Origin: Gloeopeniophorella convolvens
Taxonomy: Eukaryota > Basidiomycota > Agaricomycetes > Russulales
DNA length: 20,857 bases
NCBI GenBank assembly: GCA_022496205.1
Contig: WTXD01000180.1
Location: forward strand, 1-20,857
Reading direction: 5' to 3'
The first letter of the stretch is position 1; each line of letters begins with the position of its first letter. Of the stretch, positions 8,772 through 16,951 are shown one piece after another. The notes below the pieces were generated by a model. It was not told the DNA's origin, made no database searches, and was given only the letters and a program-made list of their open reading frames with translations. A program made the translations under genes and the position numbers.

Positions 8772-8803
8772 ATTGCGTCATTCTTTGGGACAGCCTGCAT
8801 GCC
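8772..8803 (-). repeat. Right terminal inverted repeat of the MULE
   Basis: Read on the minus strand it starts GGCATGCAGGCTGTCCC. It matches the left terminus at 30 of 32 positions, including an unbroken 27-bp core. Confidence 0.9.
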
Positions 8804-8812
8804 TTCGCCTGC
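8804..8812. repeat. Right 9-bp target-site duplication
   Basis: TTCGCCTGC directly follows the right inverted repeat and is identical to 475-483. Confidence 0.88.
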
Positions 8813-8969
8813 TGCCACCGCCGGCGCCGCTACCACCACCACCCAGCGACCAGGGTCGATATTGCGTCTCACGCTGGGGAGGTATAACGAGATATGAGGT
8901 GATCATTAAGTCCTCCCCATTTCCAGTCACCCGCAGCTCGGTGACACTTACCTTTAGTGGGTCTGACAC
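8804..8969 (-). pseudogene. Proximal half of the host ORF interrupted by the MULE
   Basis: On the minus strand an intron-like stretch at 8887-8964 (GTAAGT donor, CCTCCCCAG acceptor, 78 nt) separates LGPVSDPLK from RETQYRPWSLGGGGSG and the Gly/Ser run up to the insertion. The frame continues into 483-326 across the removed element. No in-frame ATG was found upstream: a TGA lies about 24 codons before the donor. So at least one more exon would be needed. The protein family is not recognised. Confidence 0.3.
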
Positions 8970-9477
8970 TGGACCGAGTTCCAGTCGAAGGCAACAAACC
9001 CAAATGCTCGCGGGCGAATTCCATCACATCCCGTCAATAGTCAATCCAGTCTACTTCGTAATGATTGATGTCCCTATTCTTCCTGAACGTGCTTCCATCG
9101 CCTCTGGTTCCCTGTCAATCATACTCCAATGCTGCAACAGGTACGGTCATGAGCAGTCAATTATACTCGTGCACACGCGAATCCGGGGTCGCGCATGCTC
9201 CCATGTCTACGGGCGGGTTATCATTCTCATAGGCTCCCCTCTGAGCCCACTTAAGGAGCCGTCCTCCTTCTTGTGCACCAACCACCTCTGGGATTGCCGG
9301 AAATGATCGACAATAGGTCTATCCAAGTCCCTTGGCGCCGATTACCGGGCCGCCTTACACGCTACGGGACGGCTCGTATCTGGGGCGCAGAGACAGGAGA
9401 AGCCGTCGCAGATCCATTCATGGAACACTGCAAGAGTCCTCTGGGACTGATTTGGACTAGACACGGCGTTTATTGTT
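8970..9477. other. Intergenic, no gene recognised
   Basis: Open frames such as the 3' part of 8773-9306 on the plus strand start inside the transposon end and have no recognisable content. This stretch probably holds the upstream region of the PEBP-like gene and any first exon of the interrupted minus-strand gene. Confidence 0.35.
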
Positions 9478-9486
9478 GATATATAA
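9478..9486 (+). promoter_or_regulatory. TATA box of the PEBP-like gene
   Basis: GATATATAA lies about 40 nt upstream of the chosen ATG at 9523. Confidence 0.55.
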
Positions 9487-9522
9487 GTCCAGGGGGTGAT
9501 TCACCTACCTCGCTCGTCTGTC

Positions 9523-10364
9523 ATGCACGGTGCTGCATTCAACGTCTTAGCTTTTCTTCCTCTCGTTGTCCTCGCTGCGGCAGCCAGTCCGCCAAACCAG
9601 GGAGACACTAGCTTGGCCGCTGTGCGCTATACATTCGACGAAATCAATGTGAGGACGCCTATCATCCGCACTCCTCTGTCAGTACGACTGACGAACAGGT
9701 GTAGGTTCCCGCCGACACGCACTTCACCTTCAATCCGAGTGTTCTGCTCGAGGTCACTTTCCCTGACCCTGGAGCAGCGCCGGTTAACGTCAAGGCAGGA
9801 GAGCAGGTCCCGAAAAACGGTCGGTAATCGGTCTGTCTCGTCATTACCCCTGCATACCAAATCCACGCAGTGACTGCGGGCACACCCTCCTTCGGCTTGC
9901 GCTTCCCTGACTTCGGTTTGACAAGCATTCTCGAGGAGCCTTTCGTCATCGCTTCGGTAGACCTCGATGGACCAACGCCGCAAGCACCAACGCTCGCGCA
10001 GGTTCGGCACTTCCTTGGTGGCAGCTTCTTCCTAGGCGTAGAGCACCAAGGTGTATACCCACTCATGAATAGCACGCCTGCGGTCACCGACTGGTTCGGA
10101 GCGCAACCGCCAGCGGGCTCGGACCCCCACCGGTATGTCTAGCGATAGATCTTCGACACGTCCACGGAGCGGCGCGCTGATCATGAATGCAGATACGTGT
10201 TCTTCGTGTTCCGGGAGTCTCGCAGGTTCGCGCATCAGCATATCGTCGATGCTTCGACGCCGATCGTGAACTTCAACCTGAGCGCATTTGCCCATGCGAC
10301 AGGGCTCGGGGACCCGATCGGGGGGACGTTCATGTTCGTAGGGCCAGATTCCTCCAGCACATGA
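9523..10364 (+). CDS. Secreted phosphatidylethanolamine-binding-like (PEBP) protein
   Basis: Four exons: 9523-9648, 9705-9819, 9871-10132 and 10193-10364, giving 224 residues in perfect phase. The first about 20 residues (MHGAAFNVLAFLPLVVLAAA) form a signal peptide, so the product is likely secreted or vacuolar. The PEBP fold is shown by FVIASVDLDGPTPQAPT (the conserved Asp-rich ligand loop), DWFGAQPPAGSDPHRYVFF (the GxHRY motif) and the C-terminal FNLSAFAHATGLGDPIGGTF. PEBP proteins bind anionic phospholipids or act as protease inhibitors (yeast carboxypeptidase Y inhibitor). Which applies here cannot be told. An in-frame ATG at 9496 exists, but the signal peptide and TATA spacing favour 9523. 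A potential glycosylation site (NVT) is created at the exon 2/3 junction. The intron 2 donor GTCGGT is weak. Confidence 0.82.
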
Positions 10365-10538
10365 GCGGCGGGGGATCGGTAACCGGTGACACGTCGAGTA
10401 ATCGGGGGGTCTGTGAGCAACTAACCGAGTAAGAGCAGGATCTGGGGCCCCGCGTCGCGACTACTTAGTGACTGGAGCTAGGAGACACATGGTGGGCTGG
10501 CTTGGCGCCCACGTAACAAGTTGCGGGTACGGAGTTCC
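10365..10538. other. Short intergenic stretch between the PEBP gene and the SDR remnant
   Basis: No gene or clear terminator is seen. It would hold the 3' untranslated region of the PEBP-like gene. Confidence 0.4.
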
Positions 10539-10991
10539 CTACGTAATTACATTCAATGTTTGCATGCCAGATTCTGCGGACACCTGCATCTCGACCACGC
10601 CAGTGTAAACTGCGAAGGCCTTGACACCAGGATACGTGGTAGCGCCCGAAGTGACGATGACGATCCTATCTTTCCGCCGTGAGGTGAGGCTGATGGGCTG
10701 ACTCGCGCGCACTGGACTAGCCATATTGGCTACGGACGTTCAAGGTCTCCTCACCGACCAACAGAGGAGTCTTTCGACGTGAATGGCGAGGATCCGCATA
10801 ACAGAGAAAACCCTCGGAAGGCCTAGAGCATGTGCTCACGCTCGGTCATGCGTCATGGGTCGCAACGCAGCGGCGTTCGCGACATGTATGTCGAACTTCC
10901 CATACGCGCTCACCGTTGCTGCGGAAACCTCGCTCTTCTTCGCCGGGTCATGCATGTCAGCGAAGAACGTGAGAACGCACATGCCCGCGGC
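10539..10991 (-). pseudogene. Degraded short-chain dehydrogenase/reductase (SDR)
   Basis: Two pieces of an SDR (NAD(P)-dependent oxidoreductase) are visible on the minus strand. The first, up to 10991, reads VLTFFADMHDPAKKSEVSAA followed by YGKFDIHVANAAALRPM, which fits the conserved D-x-D region and the NNAG motif (here ANAA). The second, at 10539-10724, reads KDRIVIVTSGATTYPGVKAF, the strand before the catalytic serine. Stops and frame changes separate them. The N-terminal TGxxxGxG cofactor motif is missing, because only about 80 nt lie between this remnant and the F-box gene. The active-site YxxxK is not intact: YTG follows where it should be. No working enzyme can be made. Confidence 0.6.
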
Positions 10992-11069
10992 CTAGCCTTC
11001 ATGGCGAAAGAACGTCGAGATCGGACACACATAGATTACGCACAAATATACTACGGGATACCTACAGTT

Positions 11070-12482
11070 CTAAGAGATACCAAGCTGTGCGTGTCTACTC
11101 AACCATCTGTTGCGGCCCGAGATGAAACTGACATTGACGTTCACTGTTGGGCAAGATCGAAGGATTGAGGACCTCCACCCCTCTGCGCCCCGGGTTGGAT
11201 TATTGCCGAGGCCGTATTCAGAGCGGTAAAGCATCAACACATCACGCAGTTTGGGCAGAAGGCCTTGGACTACTGAATGGTTTTTCAGAAGTGCTCCGAC
11301 GAGAGGCACATTACCATCGTCGACCCGTAGGTGTGTTACATTGCTGAATTTGGAGATGAGCGGACACCAGAGCCCTGGTTCAGCAAAGTTATTCCAGGTG
11401 AAAGCTGTGGGGTACCGGTCGTCATTGAACCCCAAGGCAAGTGTTTTCACGTCCACAAAGACCGTTTGTAGAGCCTCGGAAACTGCTTGAGTAGGAAGAG
11501 AATGGTTACCAACTTGCCGATCATTGATTGCAAGGAGTAACTTCCGCGATCCTGGGGATGGTACCAGTGGGCAGCTTTCGATATACAACTTCGACCGTAT
11601 GATCCCGAGGTGCATGGCATTGAATTTGAGGTAAGGCGAATCGCGGACTAGCCGGGTGAGTGACGGAACGGAGAAGCCGGAACTGGAGAGTTGCAAGGAG
11701 AGTATAGACAGACATGGTGCGTCAACCTTGCCAACTACCGCTTCGAAATGCATGCTGAGTCCACGAAACTCGAATTCTCTCAGCTCCCGTAAAGATATTT
11801 GGGGCTTGTCCTTGACTGGAGAAAATTGTTGCTCGTCGAGCAAAACGCGAAGGGTCCGTAGCTTGGGCATGCTATGTAGACTTGCGACGAGACCATCCAT
11901 CCAATTGGCTTCCGGTCCGCCGGTAGATATCTCGAAGACAAACGTTACGAGAATCGGCGCAGCGACTATCGGGCGCAAAGCATTGACCAAACGTAGCCGT
12001 CTTAGTCGCGGTACGTTGTCGCCGATAAGACACGCGCTGGGGAGGACCGTGAACCGGTTTCGTGGGAGCTCCAGGTCAAGGGCTTCAAGTTCTGGGGCAT
12101 CTTCGTCCAATAATGGCAGCACCTGGTGCACTACTGCAGCTTTCAGGTGGAGGGTCAAGTCGCGGACCCGGCCGAGGTGTTTAACCACATGGGGAATATG
12201 GTAGAGAGTCCAATCGGCGTGAGTGTATTCGGCCTTGATTGGATACGACGGTGAGCATCGCAAGACCTCGGGTGTTGGGACGTCCCGATTGCAGAATATC
12301 TGCAATTGCAGGCGTTTCGGGGACGCGATGATGATTTGGCGCCACCTACGACAGACATGTGCCGGCACAGTCTGGTACCATTGATACCGGCCAGTGCTAT
12401 CCAGTTCCGATATTTTATTCTGGCGATAAAGGTCGAAGATCTCGAGCAATACATCATCGGGAATATGGATGGGTGGTCTTGG
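11070..12482 (-). CDS. F-box protein, tandem copy 1
   Basis: An F-box of the form IPDDVLLEIFDLYRQ opens the protein, followed by WYQTVPAHVCRRWRQIIIAS, the usual continuation in basidiomycete F-box proteins. The remaining roughly 400 residues have the Leu-rich, irregular-repeat character of substrate-binding tails. F-box proteins recruit targets to SCF ubiquitin ligases. The copy at 13779 shares the layout and many residues throughout. The start is a problem. The frame is open to a CCACAG acceptor at 12483, and a GTAAGC donor at 12562 defines an 80-nt intron, but no in-frame ATG is seen in the candidate first exon. The gene may have another exon, a miscalled base or a lost start. The target is unknown. 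Confidence 0.72.
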   Translation of the reverse strand, partial: PRPPIHIPDDVLLEIFDLYRQNKISELDSTGRYQWYQTVPAHVCRRWRQIIIASPKRLQLQIFCNRDVPTPEVLRCSPSYPIKAEYTHADWTLYHIPHVVKHLGRVRDLTLHLKAAVVHQVLPLLDEDAPELEALDLELPRNRFTVLPSACLIGDNVPRLRRLRLVNALRPIVAAPILVTFVFEISTGGPEANWMDGLVASLHSMPKLRTLRVLLDEQQFSPVKDKPQISLRELREFEFRGLSMHFEAVVGKVDAPCLSILSLQLSSSGFSVPSLTRLVRDSPYLKFNAMHLGIIRSKLYIESCPLVPSPGSRKLLLAINDRQVGNHSLPTQAVSEALQTVFVDVKTLALGFNDDRYPTAFTWNNFAEPGLWCPLISKFSNVTHLRVDDGNVPLVGALLKNHSVVQGLLPKLRDVLMLYRSEYGLGNNPTRGAEGWRSSILRSCPTVNVNVSFISGRNRWLSRHAQLGIS

Positions 12483-12562
12483 CTGTGGCAGGCAGTGAGT
12501 GCGTGCGTTGTCTGGGTGCGTTAGATGGGGCTACACGACGAGTGGACAACAATCACGCTTAC

Positions 12563-13778
12563 CGGGCTGGGCAGCAAGCCTTCTCGACTTCCTCTGTCCG
12601 GTAGTCGGCAGGCGTCTGGCTCTAGGCATGGTGGGAACTCCGTTCAAGTAAGTTACTGCTTCAGTGACAGTCCCCGAGAAGGCGTTGCTGAAGTCGTAAT
12701 GAAAGGGCGAGTTGATGGCGGTGTAAGGAGGCTTGCTGATGCGTGCGGAGGGTGAGAAGGGTGTCCGGGCAAGCAGTTCAAAATGAAGTTCGCAGGTGAG
12801 TGTGGCAGAAGGAGCGCGCAGATCTCCTAGTTGCAGTGGCAGTGTTGTGTCAGCGCCGAGTGGACGGGCGACGGCGCGTGGCGCGCAAGACTCGACACGA
12901 CACAAACACAACCCACGATGTCGGAGTTCAAAGGGATTCCCACACGACCGGCAGCGATGGAGCGTTAGGAAGTTGTTGACTTGAACCGCAAATATTGTTA
13001 TGCTGTGACTTACGTCTACTTATGTACGTCGACCCCCGACATCGGTATTGCCGAAGAGAATAAGGATTTCAGTGTAACGAAGTGTTCAACGTACAAAGAC
13101 CTGAACAAGCACATTGAACTTGTATCGGAAGCTTAAGGCTGCGCCGCGCAGTCCCCCGAGCGGATAATATGTAAGCATCACCGCCAACGCAGCGCCGGGT
13201 CCCAAGGCAACTCTATTGATCTACCGTCGAATCCATCAGGGGCATAGCTGTCTTTCATTGCGCTCAGCATTTGTGAAAGTGTTCGGCCTCGGTTATGACG
13301 AAGTTCGGTGTCAGTACTATAGCACTTACAGCGCGCGTGACACTAGATACCACAAAGATACCGGTGTGTATACGAAACCGTCGCCTGTGGTTGATCGTCA
13401 CAAACGAACCGAGTCGGTGCGTGAGTGCACAAAGTATGGCTGCTGTCCCCGCCCGCAATGAACTTGACTGTACTGCCAAGCTTTAGTCGGACGTCGAGAA
13501 TACCCGATCTAGCCAGTTCAGTTTCACGATTGCACGACATCGTATGCATGCGCAAACAATGGTTTCTGCCCGATCCGATGCTCTCATCCGCGTACATGGT
13601 GATTCTTGTAGAAGTACATTCGCTCGACGACGTCATCTCCCAAGTGGTGCGTGGCGCGACCGCAATCTAACTGCTTCATGGGTAAGCTGTTACATGAGCA
13701 CTCAGAGGACGAACATTATAATCAACACGTACCGAACTCAGTCTGGACTTCCCCAGACAATGTCAACCAAAACACAAA
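12563..13778. other. Intergenic between the two F-box genes
   Basis: A minus-strand open frame at 12563-12911 may be the leader or first exon of F-box copy 1. A plus-strand frame at 13425-13670 has a protein-like composition (VILVEVHSLDDVISQVV) but no start context or family. Nothing else is recognised. Confidence 0.35.
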
Positions 13779-15191
13779 TTAAGGACAGCTGAGATGTGCG
13801 TGTCTGGTGCTCCACTCTCCGGGCAAGAACATTTTGTAGGAAACATCCACCGTTTGGTGAACATCGTGAATTGAAGATACAGCTTCTTCGGCATGCAGTT
13901 GTGTGAAATCCTCGTTTTCCTCTGCCCGATAAAGCAAAGAGATGTCGTGCAAATTGGGCAGTAGATCTGAGATGCCCGGCTGGATTAGCACCTGCACGGC
14001 AGAAGGCACGTTGATGTCGTCGATGAGTAGATGAGCCGCAGTACTCAAGCCGGGAAGGAATTTACGCCAAAGTGGCGCACCCGCCACATCTCCAGTACCG
14101 AAAAGAAACGTCTCATCGTTAGACCCGACGATGACTGTCTTGACGTCTGCAAAAGCAGGCTGCAGGGCCTGAGCGATGTCCGGGATCAAAGGCGACAGTT
14201 CTGGGCCGCTGTGATAGAGCCGAAGGAGAACTGACGCTTGTCCTGGAGGTGGGTATGTCGGGGAGCTTGCGACATACAGAGATGTTGGTGAGGCCTCCAC
14301 GTGGGCGAGAGTAAATATAGATCGAGGTAACTTGTAGAAGTATCGCGCGAGTGAAGGAATGATGACCGGTTGGGGATCCGTGATGTTCAGGTTTAGGACA
14401 ATTAGACTTATGATCTCGATCCTGCTGAAGATCACATCAAAGGGGATGCTTGGCCCAAGATACCGGATTGTACGGAGCTCCTGTAAAACGACCCTTGGTC
14501 TATCCTTGAAAGGGGAGATTGACGAAACCCGTTGTTCTAACCGCAGGGAAAGGAGCTGCAGCCGAGGCATAGAGTGAATGCTGGCGCTAAGATCATCCAG
14601 CCAGGTGCCTCCCGGGTTGGAGAGATGAAGTATGAAAGTAAATGAAACGACATTTCGCGCCGTGATGACCGGGAAGAGAACATTGGCCAAGCGTACTTGG
14701 CGTAGTTGTGGTGCGTCGTCACCAAGAATGAAAGGTCCTGGAAGGGACATGTACTCTTTGTGCGAATCAAGCGTGAGGTCGAGGTTTTCGAGTAATGGAG
14801 CACGTCTGTTCGACATGGAATGAACCATGTGCGCATACAACGGCGTAAAGCGCAGCGTCAAATCACGGATCCGATCGAGGTGTCCGACTGCCACAACCAT
14901 GCCATAGTCAGCTCGCCCGGTAGCGGTATAGCGAACGACGATCGGAAAGGGTGGGGAATAGCGCAAAACCTCGGCTGCTGGAAAGTCCCAGCTGCAGCAG
15001 ATTTGTAGTCGCAAACGCTTCGGTGAGGCGATGATGATCCGACGCCATCTCTGGCAGACATGTGCTGGCACCACCTGGTACCATTGATATAGGCCAAAAG
15101 AATGCGTATCTGCGATCATGTCCAGGCGGTACGAATCGAAGATATCGAGGAGCACATCATCAGGGAGAGATTCAATAGTCGCAGCTTCCAT
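13779..15191 (-). CDS. F-box protein, tandem copy 2
   Basis: The chosen start, MEAATIESLPDDVLLDIFDS, puts a complete F-box at the N-terminus. It is followed by QWYQVVPAHVCQRWRRIIIA and a Leu-rich tail (470 residues). Spacing and wording match copy 1 along the whole length, for example PKRLRLQICC against PKRLQLQIFC, so the two are tandem duplicates on the same strand. A longer model is possible. A small exon at 15257-15310 (MSGIGGRVSPSGELLTMP), a 44-nt intron and the in-frame segment LTMCFFL would join directly to MEAAT. The intron is short and the extra residues have no domain, so I favour 15191. The role as an SCF substrate adaptor is inferred from the family. Confidence 0.8.
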   Translation of the reverse strand: MEAATIESLPDDVLLDIFDSYRLDMIADTHSFGLYQWYQVVPAHVCQRWRRIIIASPKRLRLQICCSWDFPAAEVLRYSPPFPIVVRYTATGRADYGMVVAVGHLDRIRDLTLRFTPLYAHMVHSMSNRRAPLLENLDLTLDSHKEYMSLPGPFILGDDAPQLRQVRLANVLFPVITARNVVSFTFILHLSNPGGTWLDDLSASIHSMPRLQLLSLRLEQRVSSISPFKDRPRVVLQELRTIRYLGPSIPFDVIFSRIEIISLIVLNLNITDPQPVIIPSLARYFYKLPRSIFTLAHVEASPTSLYVASSPTYPPPGQASVLLRLYHSGPELSPLIPDIAQALQPAFADVKTVIVGSNDETFLFGTGDVAGAPLWRKFLPGLSTAAHLLIDDINVPSAVQVLIQPGISDLLPNLHDISLLYRAEENEDFTQLHAEEAVSSIHDVHQTVDVSYKMFLPGEWSTRHAHLSCP

Positions 15192-15310
15192 GAGAAAGAA
15201 ACACATCGTCAGCTACTGTAGAATCTAGATATTGATAGTAGGGAGAAAGCACTCACAGGCATCGTTAACAACTCCCCAGATGGAGATACTCGTCCGCCAA
15301 TTCCGGACAT

Positions 15311-16315
15311 GGCGAGAGTCCGGGTACGGTGATATGGATCCAAAGAGGATGGAGAGGGGTAGCGGGGAATGCTCTTCGTTGGGACCCAGAGTGTCCGAGA
15401 AATTGATTCCGCAGGGGTTGTTGCTGCTCGTAGAATTAATTCGTGTGCAACTTTATCTGCCTCTGCCAATGGTATGGCATAAAGTGGGTCGACCAAGACT
15501 CAAGAGTCGACGGTGCCAGATCGATGCTCGGTAGTACAATGACCCAGACTCTCACGATCACGCACCCGACAGTCGGCGCTTATCGTCCCAGCTTGTAGTC
15601 AACGTCAGTTTGTAGCAGACTTCAGAAAGGAAAACAAGATCGCAAGTGTCAGGTGGATCACAGAAGTGGTTGCAGATATGTACACAAATTAACAGAACAA
15701 AGAACAGATAAAATAACCATATCTTTTGCCACTTGCCAACACCACCGGAGTCACGTGCGTTGCATATGGGATGGCACCTGCAGATCGTGTCCCCTTCGAC
15801 GCGATTGAAACCCGAGAAAACGATTGTATAGCGGGTTCGGGTGAGAGATGCCGGTAAAGAGGTGGGAGGAACGGATTTCGGCGTATCCGTGCTAAAGGCG
15901 CAGAGATTCGGGGAGTGGCTGGTGCCGTTTTGATCAGACAATGGACGTGGACTCGGGACACCAAGACGTCGTATAGCTTGTGGGACAATTCAAAACCACT
16001 CTGGGAACAAGTGCCAGTGTGTATGGTGGGCCAACTCGAATGCGTGGCTGAGATATACGTCGTAGGCGAGTCTAAGGGCAACGCAGGGTATCAGCAATCA
16101 TGGAGATCGAAGTATCAAGGTATTTTGGGTCACCGAGAAACGCCCTGACGATGAGCCTAGCTTCCCTGGCCCGGACGGCTCCATGATACAGCTTGCAAGT
16201 ATATGCTATCTCGTGGGAGATAGGTCCACGTGTGCAGCAGTCAACTTGCGCCGGGGAGAACGACTGACAAACCGGGAGAGCGACGGGACGCTAATTGAAT
16301 CAGGGAAGGAGAGGA
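15311..16315. other. Intergenic, no gene recognised
   Basis: Minus-strand open frames at 15558-15941 and 15689-16081 overlap each other and resemble no known family. The 15558-15941 frame contains one hydrophobic stretch (LFYLFFVLLICVHI), which could be chance. No promoter is seen. Confidence 0.35.
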
Positions 16316-16372
16316 AAGACGGCGATGGTCGAGAACGTTCAGGAGAACGTCATCGAATAGGGGCTCAACGGA
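16316..16372 (-). pseudogene. Remnant of a third F-box N-terminus
   Basis: In a minus-strand frame, SVEPLFDDVLLNVLDHRRL aligns by eye with the first F-box helix of the neighbouring genes (ESLPDDVLLDIFDSYRL). The conserved Pro is replaced by Phe, and the WYQ-VPAHVC-RWR continuation is absent downstream. It is probably a decayed duplicate from the same cluster. The match is short, so chance is not excluded. Confidence 0.35.
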
Positions 16373-16877
16373 CGCGATGAGTCGGGGGCCGTGGATCCAT
16401 GGGCTATGTGGCGAGAGGATTTTAGGGGTGGCGCAACAGGGAATGAGGCAGGATATCGTACTGTCAATCACCATATGACCGGTCTAGCGCTGACCATGAA
16501 GGTTGCAACCAGCTGACGTCTTCGGCCGGCTTGTGGGCGACCTCTTAGCACCCTGGAACCCCAGTGAGCCATGAAATGATGTGGAAGACGTCAGTACTAC
16601 ATCGTGTGTGTGACCACGGGAGTCGGAACGAGCAACAAGAGGGCAGTCGATGGTCCTAAGAAGGGCGTCAGGTTGGTCCACGGGGTGGTATTGCCGACGA
16701 AACGGTCGGATATGTATCGTCGATAGCTGAGGCAAATTAGGTGGTTCAGGTGAACCCGAACATACAAGTCGATGACAATCGATGATCAGTCGTGATTCCG
16801 GTCTGCCCGGCCGGGGGCGTGTCTTTGACATCATTCTTCGAGTCCACGATGTCAGCTTGCGCAGTGTCTCAACCGGA
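16373..16877. other. Upstream region of the S9 peptidase gene
   Basis: No convincing gene. A minus-strand frame at 16484-16891 is unassigned. The TATA box of the peptidase lies at the right edge. Confidence 0.35.
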
Positions 16878-16883
16878 TATAAA
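16878..16883 (+). promoter_or_regulatory. TATA box of the S9 peptidase gene
   Basis: TATAAA lies 74 nt upstream of the start at 16952, followed by a pyrimidine-rich leader. Confidence 0.6.
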
Positions 16884-16951
16884 TCCACCACCTCCCATCG
16901 GCTTCTCAGTTACGGTTCTACACAAGGTTCTGCGTCGAATTGTTTGGTCCA

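Larger units (their letters stand above)
484..8803. mobile_element. Mutator-like element (MULE), 8,320 bp, multi-gene
   Basis: The boundaries rest on 32-bp terminal inverted repeats (30/32 identical) and a perfect 9-bp direct repeat outside them. The interior encodes a MULE-type DDE transposase with a SWIM zinc finger on the minus strand. Both termini begin with G, as in many MULEs. Also inside are a spliced GRF zinc-finger gene and a cyclin-gene fragment on the plus strand, and a small plus-strand gene near the left end. Fungal MULEs with several spliced genes are known (Mutyl of Yarrowia). The perfect target duplication and near-complete transposase suggest a fairly recent insertion. Nothing in the window shows whether the element is still active. 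Confidence 0.9.

Noticed and set aside
13425..13670. Plus-strand ORF with VILVEVHSLDDVISQVV
   Set aside because: Short, no promoter or splice partner, no recognisable family.
15558..15941. Minus-strand ORF with a hydrophobic stretch that might be a membrane protein
   Set aside because: Only one hydrophobic run, overlapping frames of equal quality and no start context.
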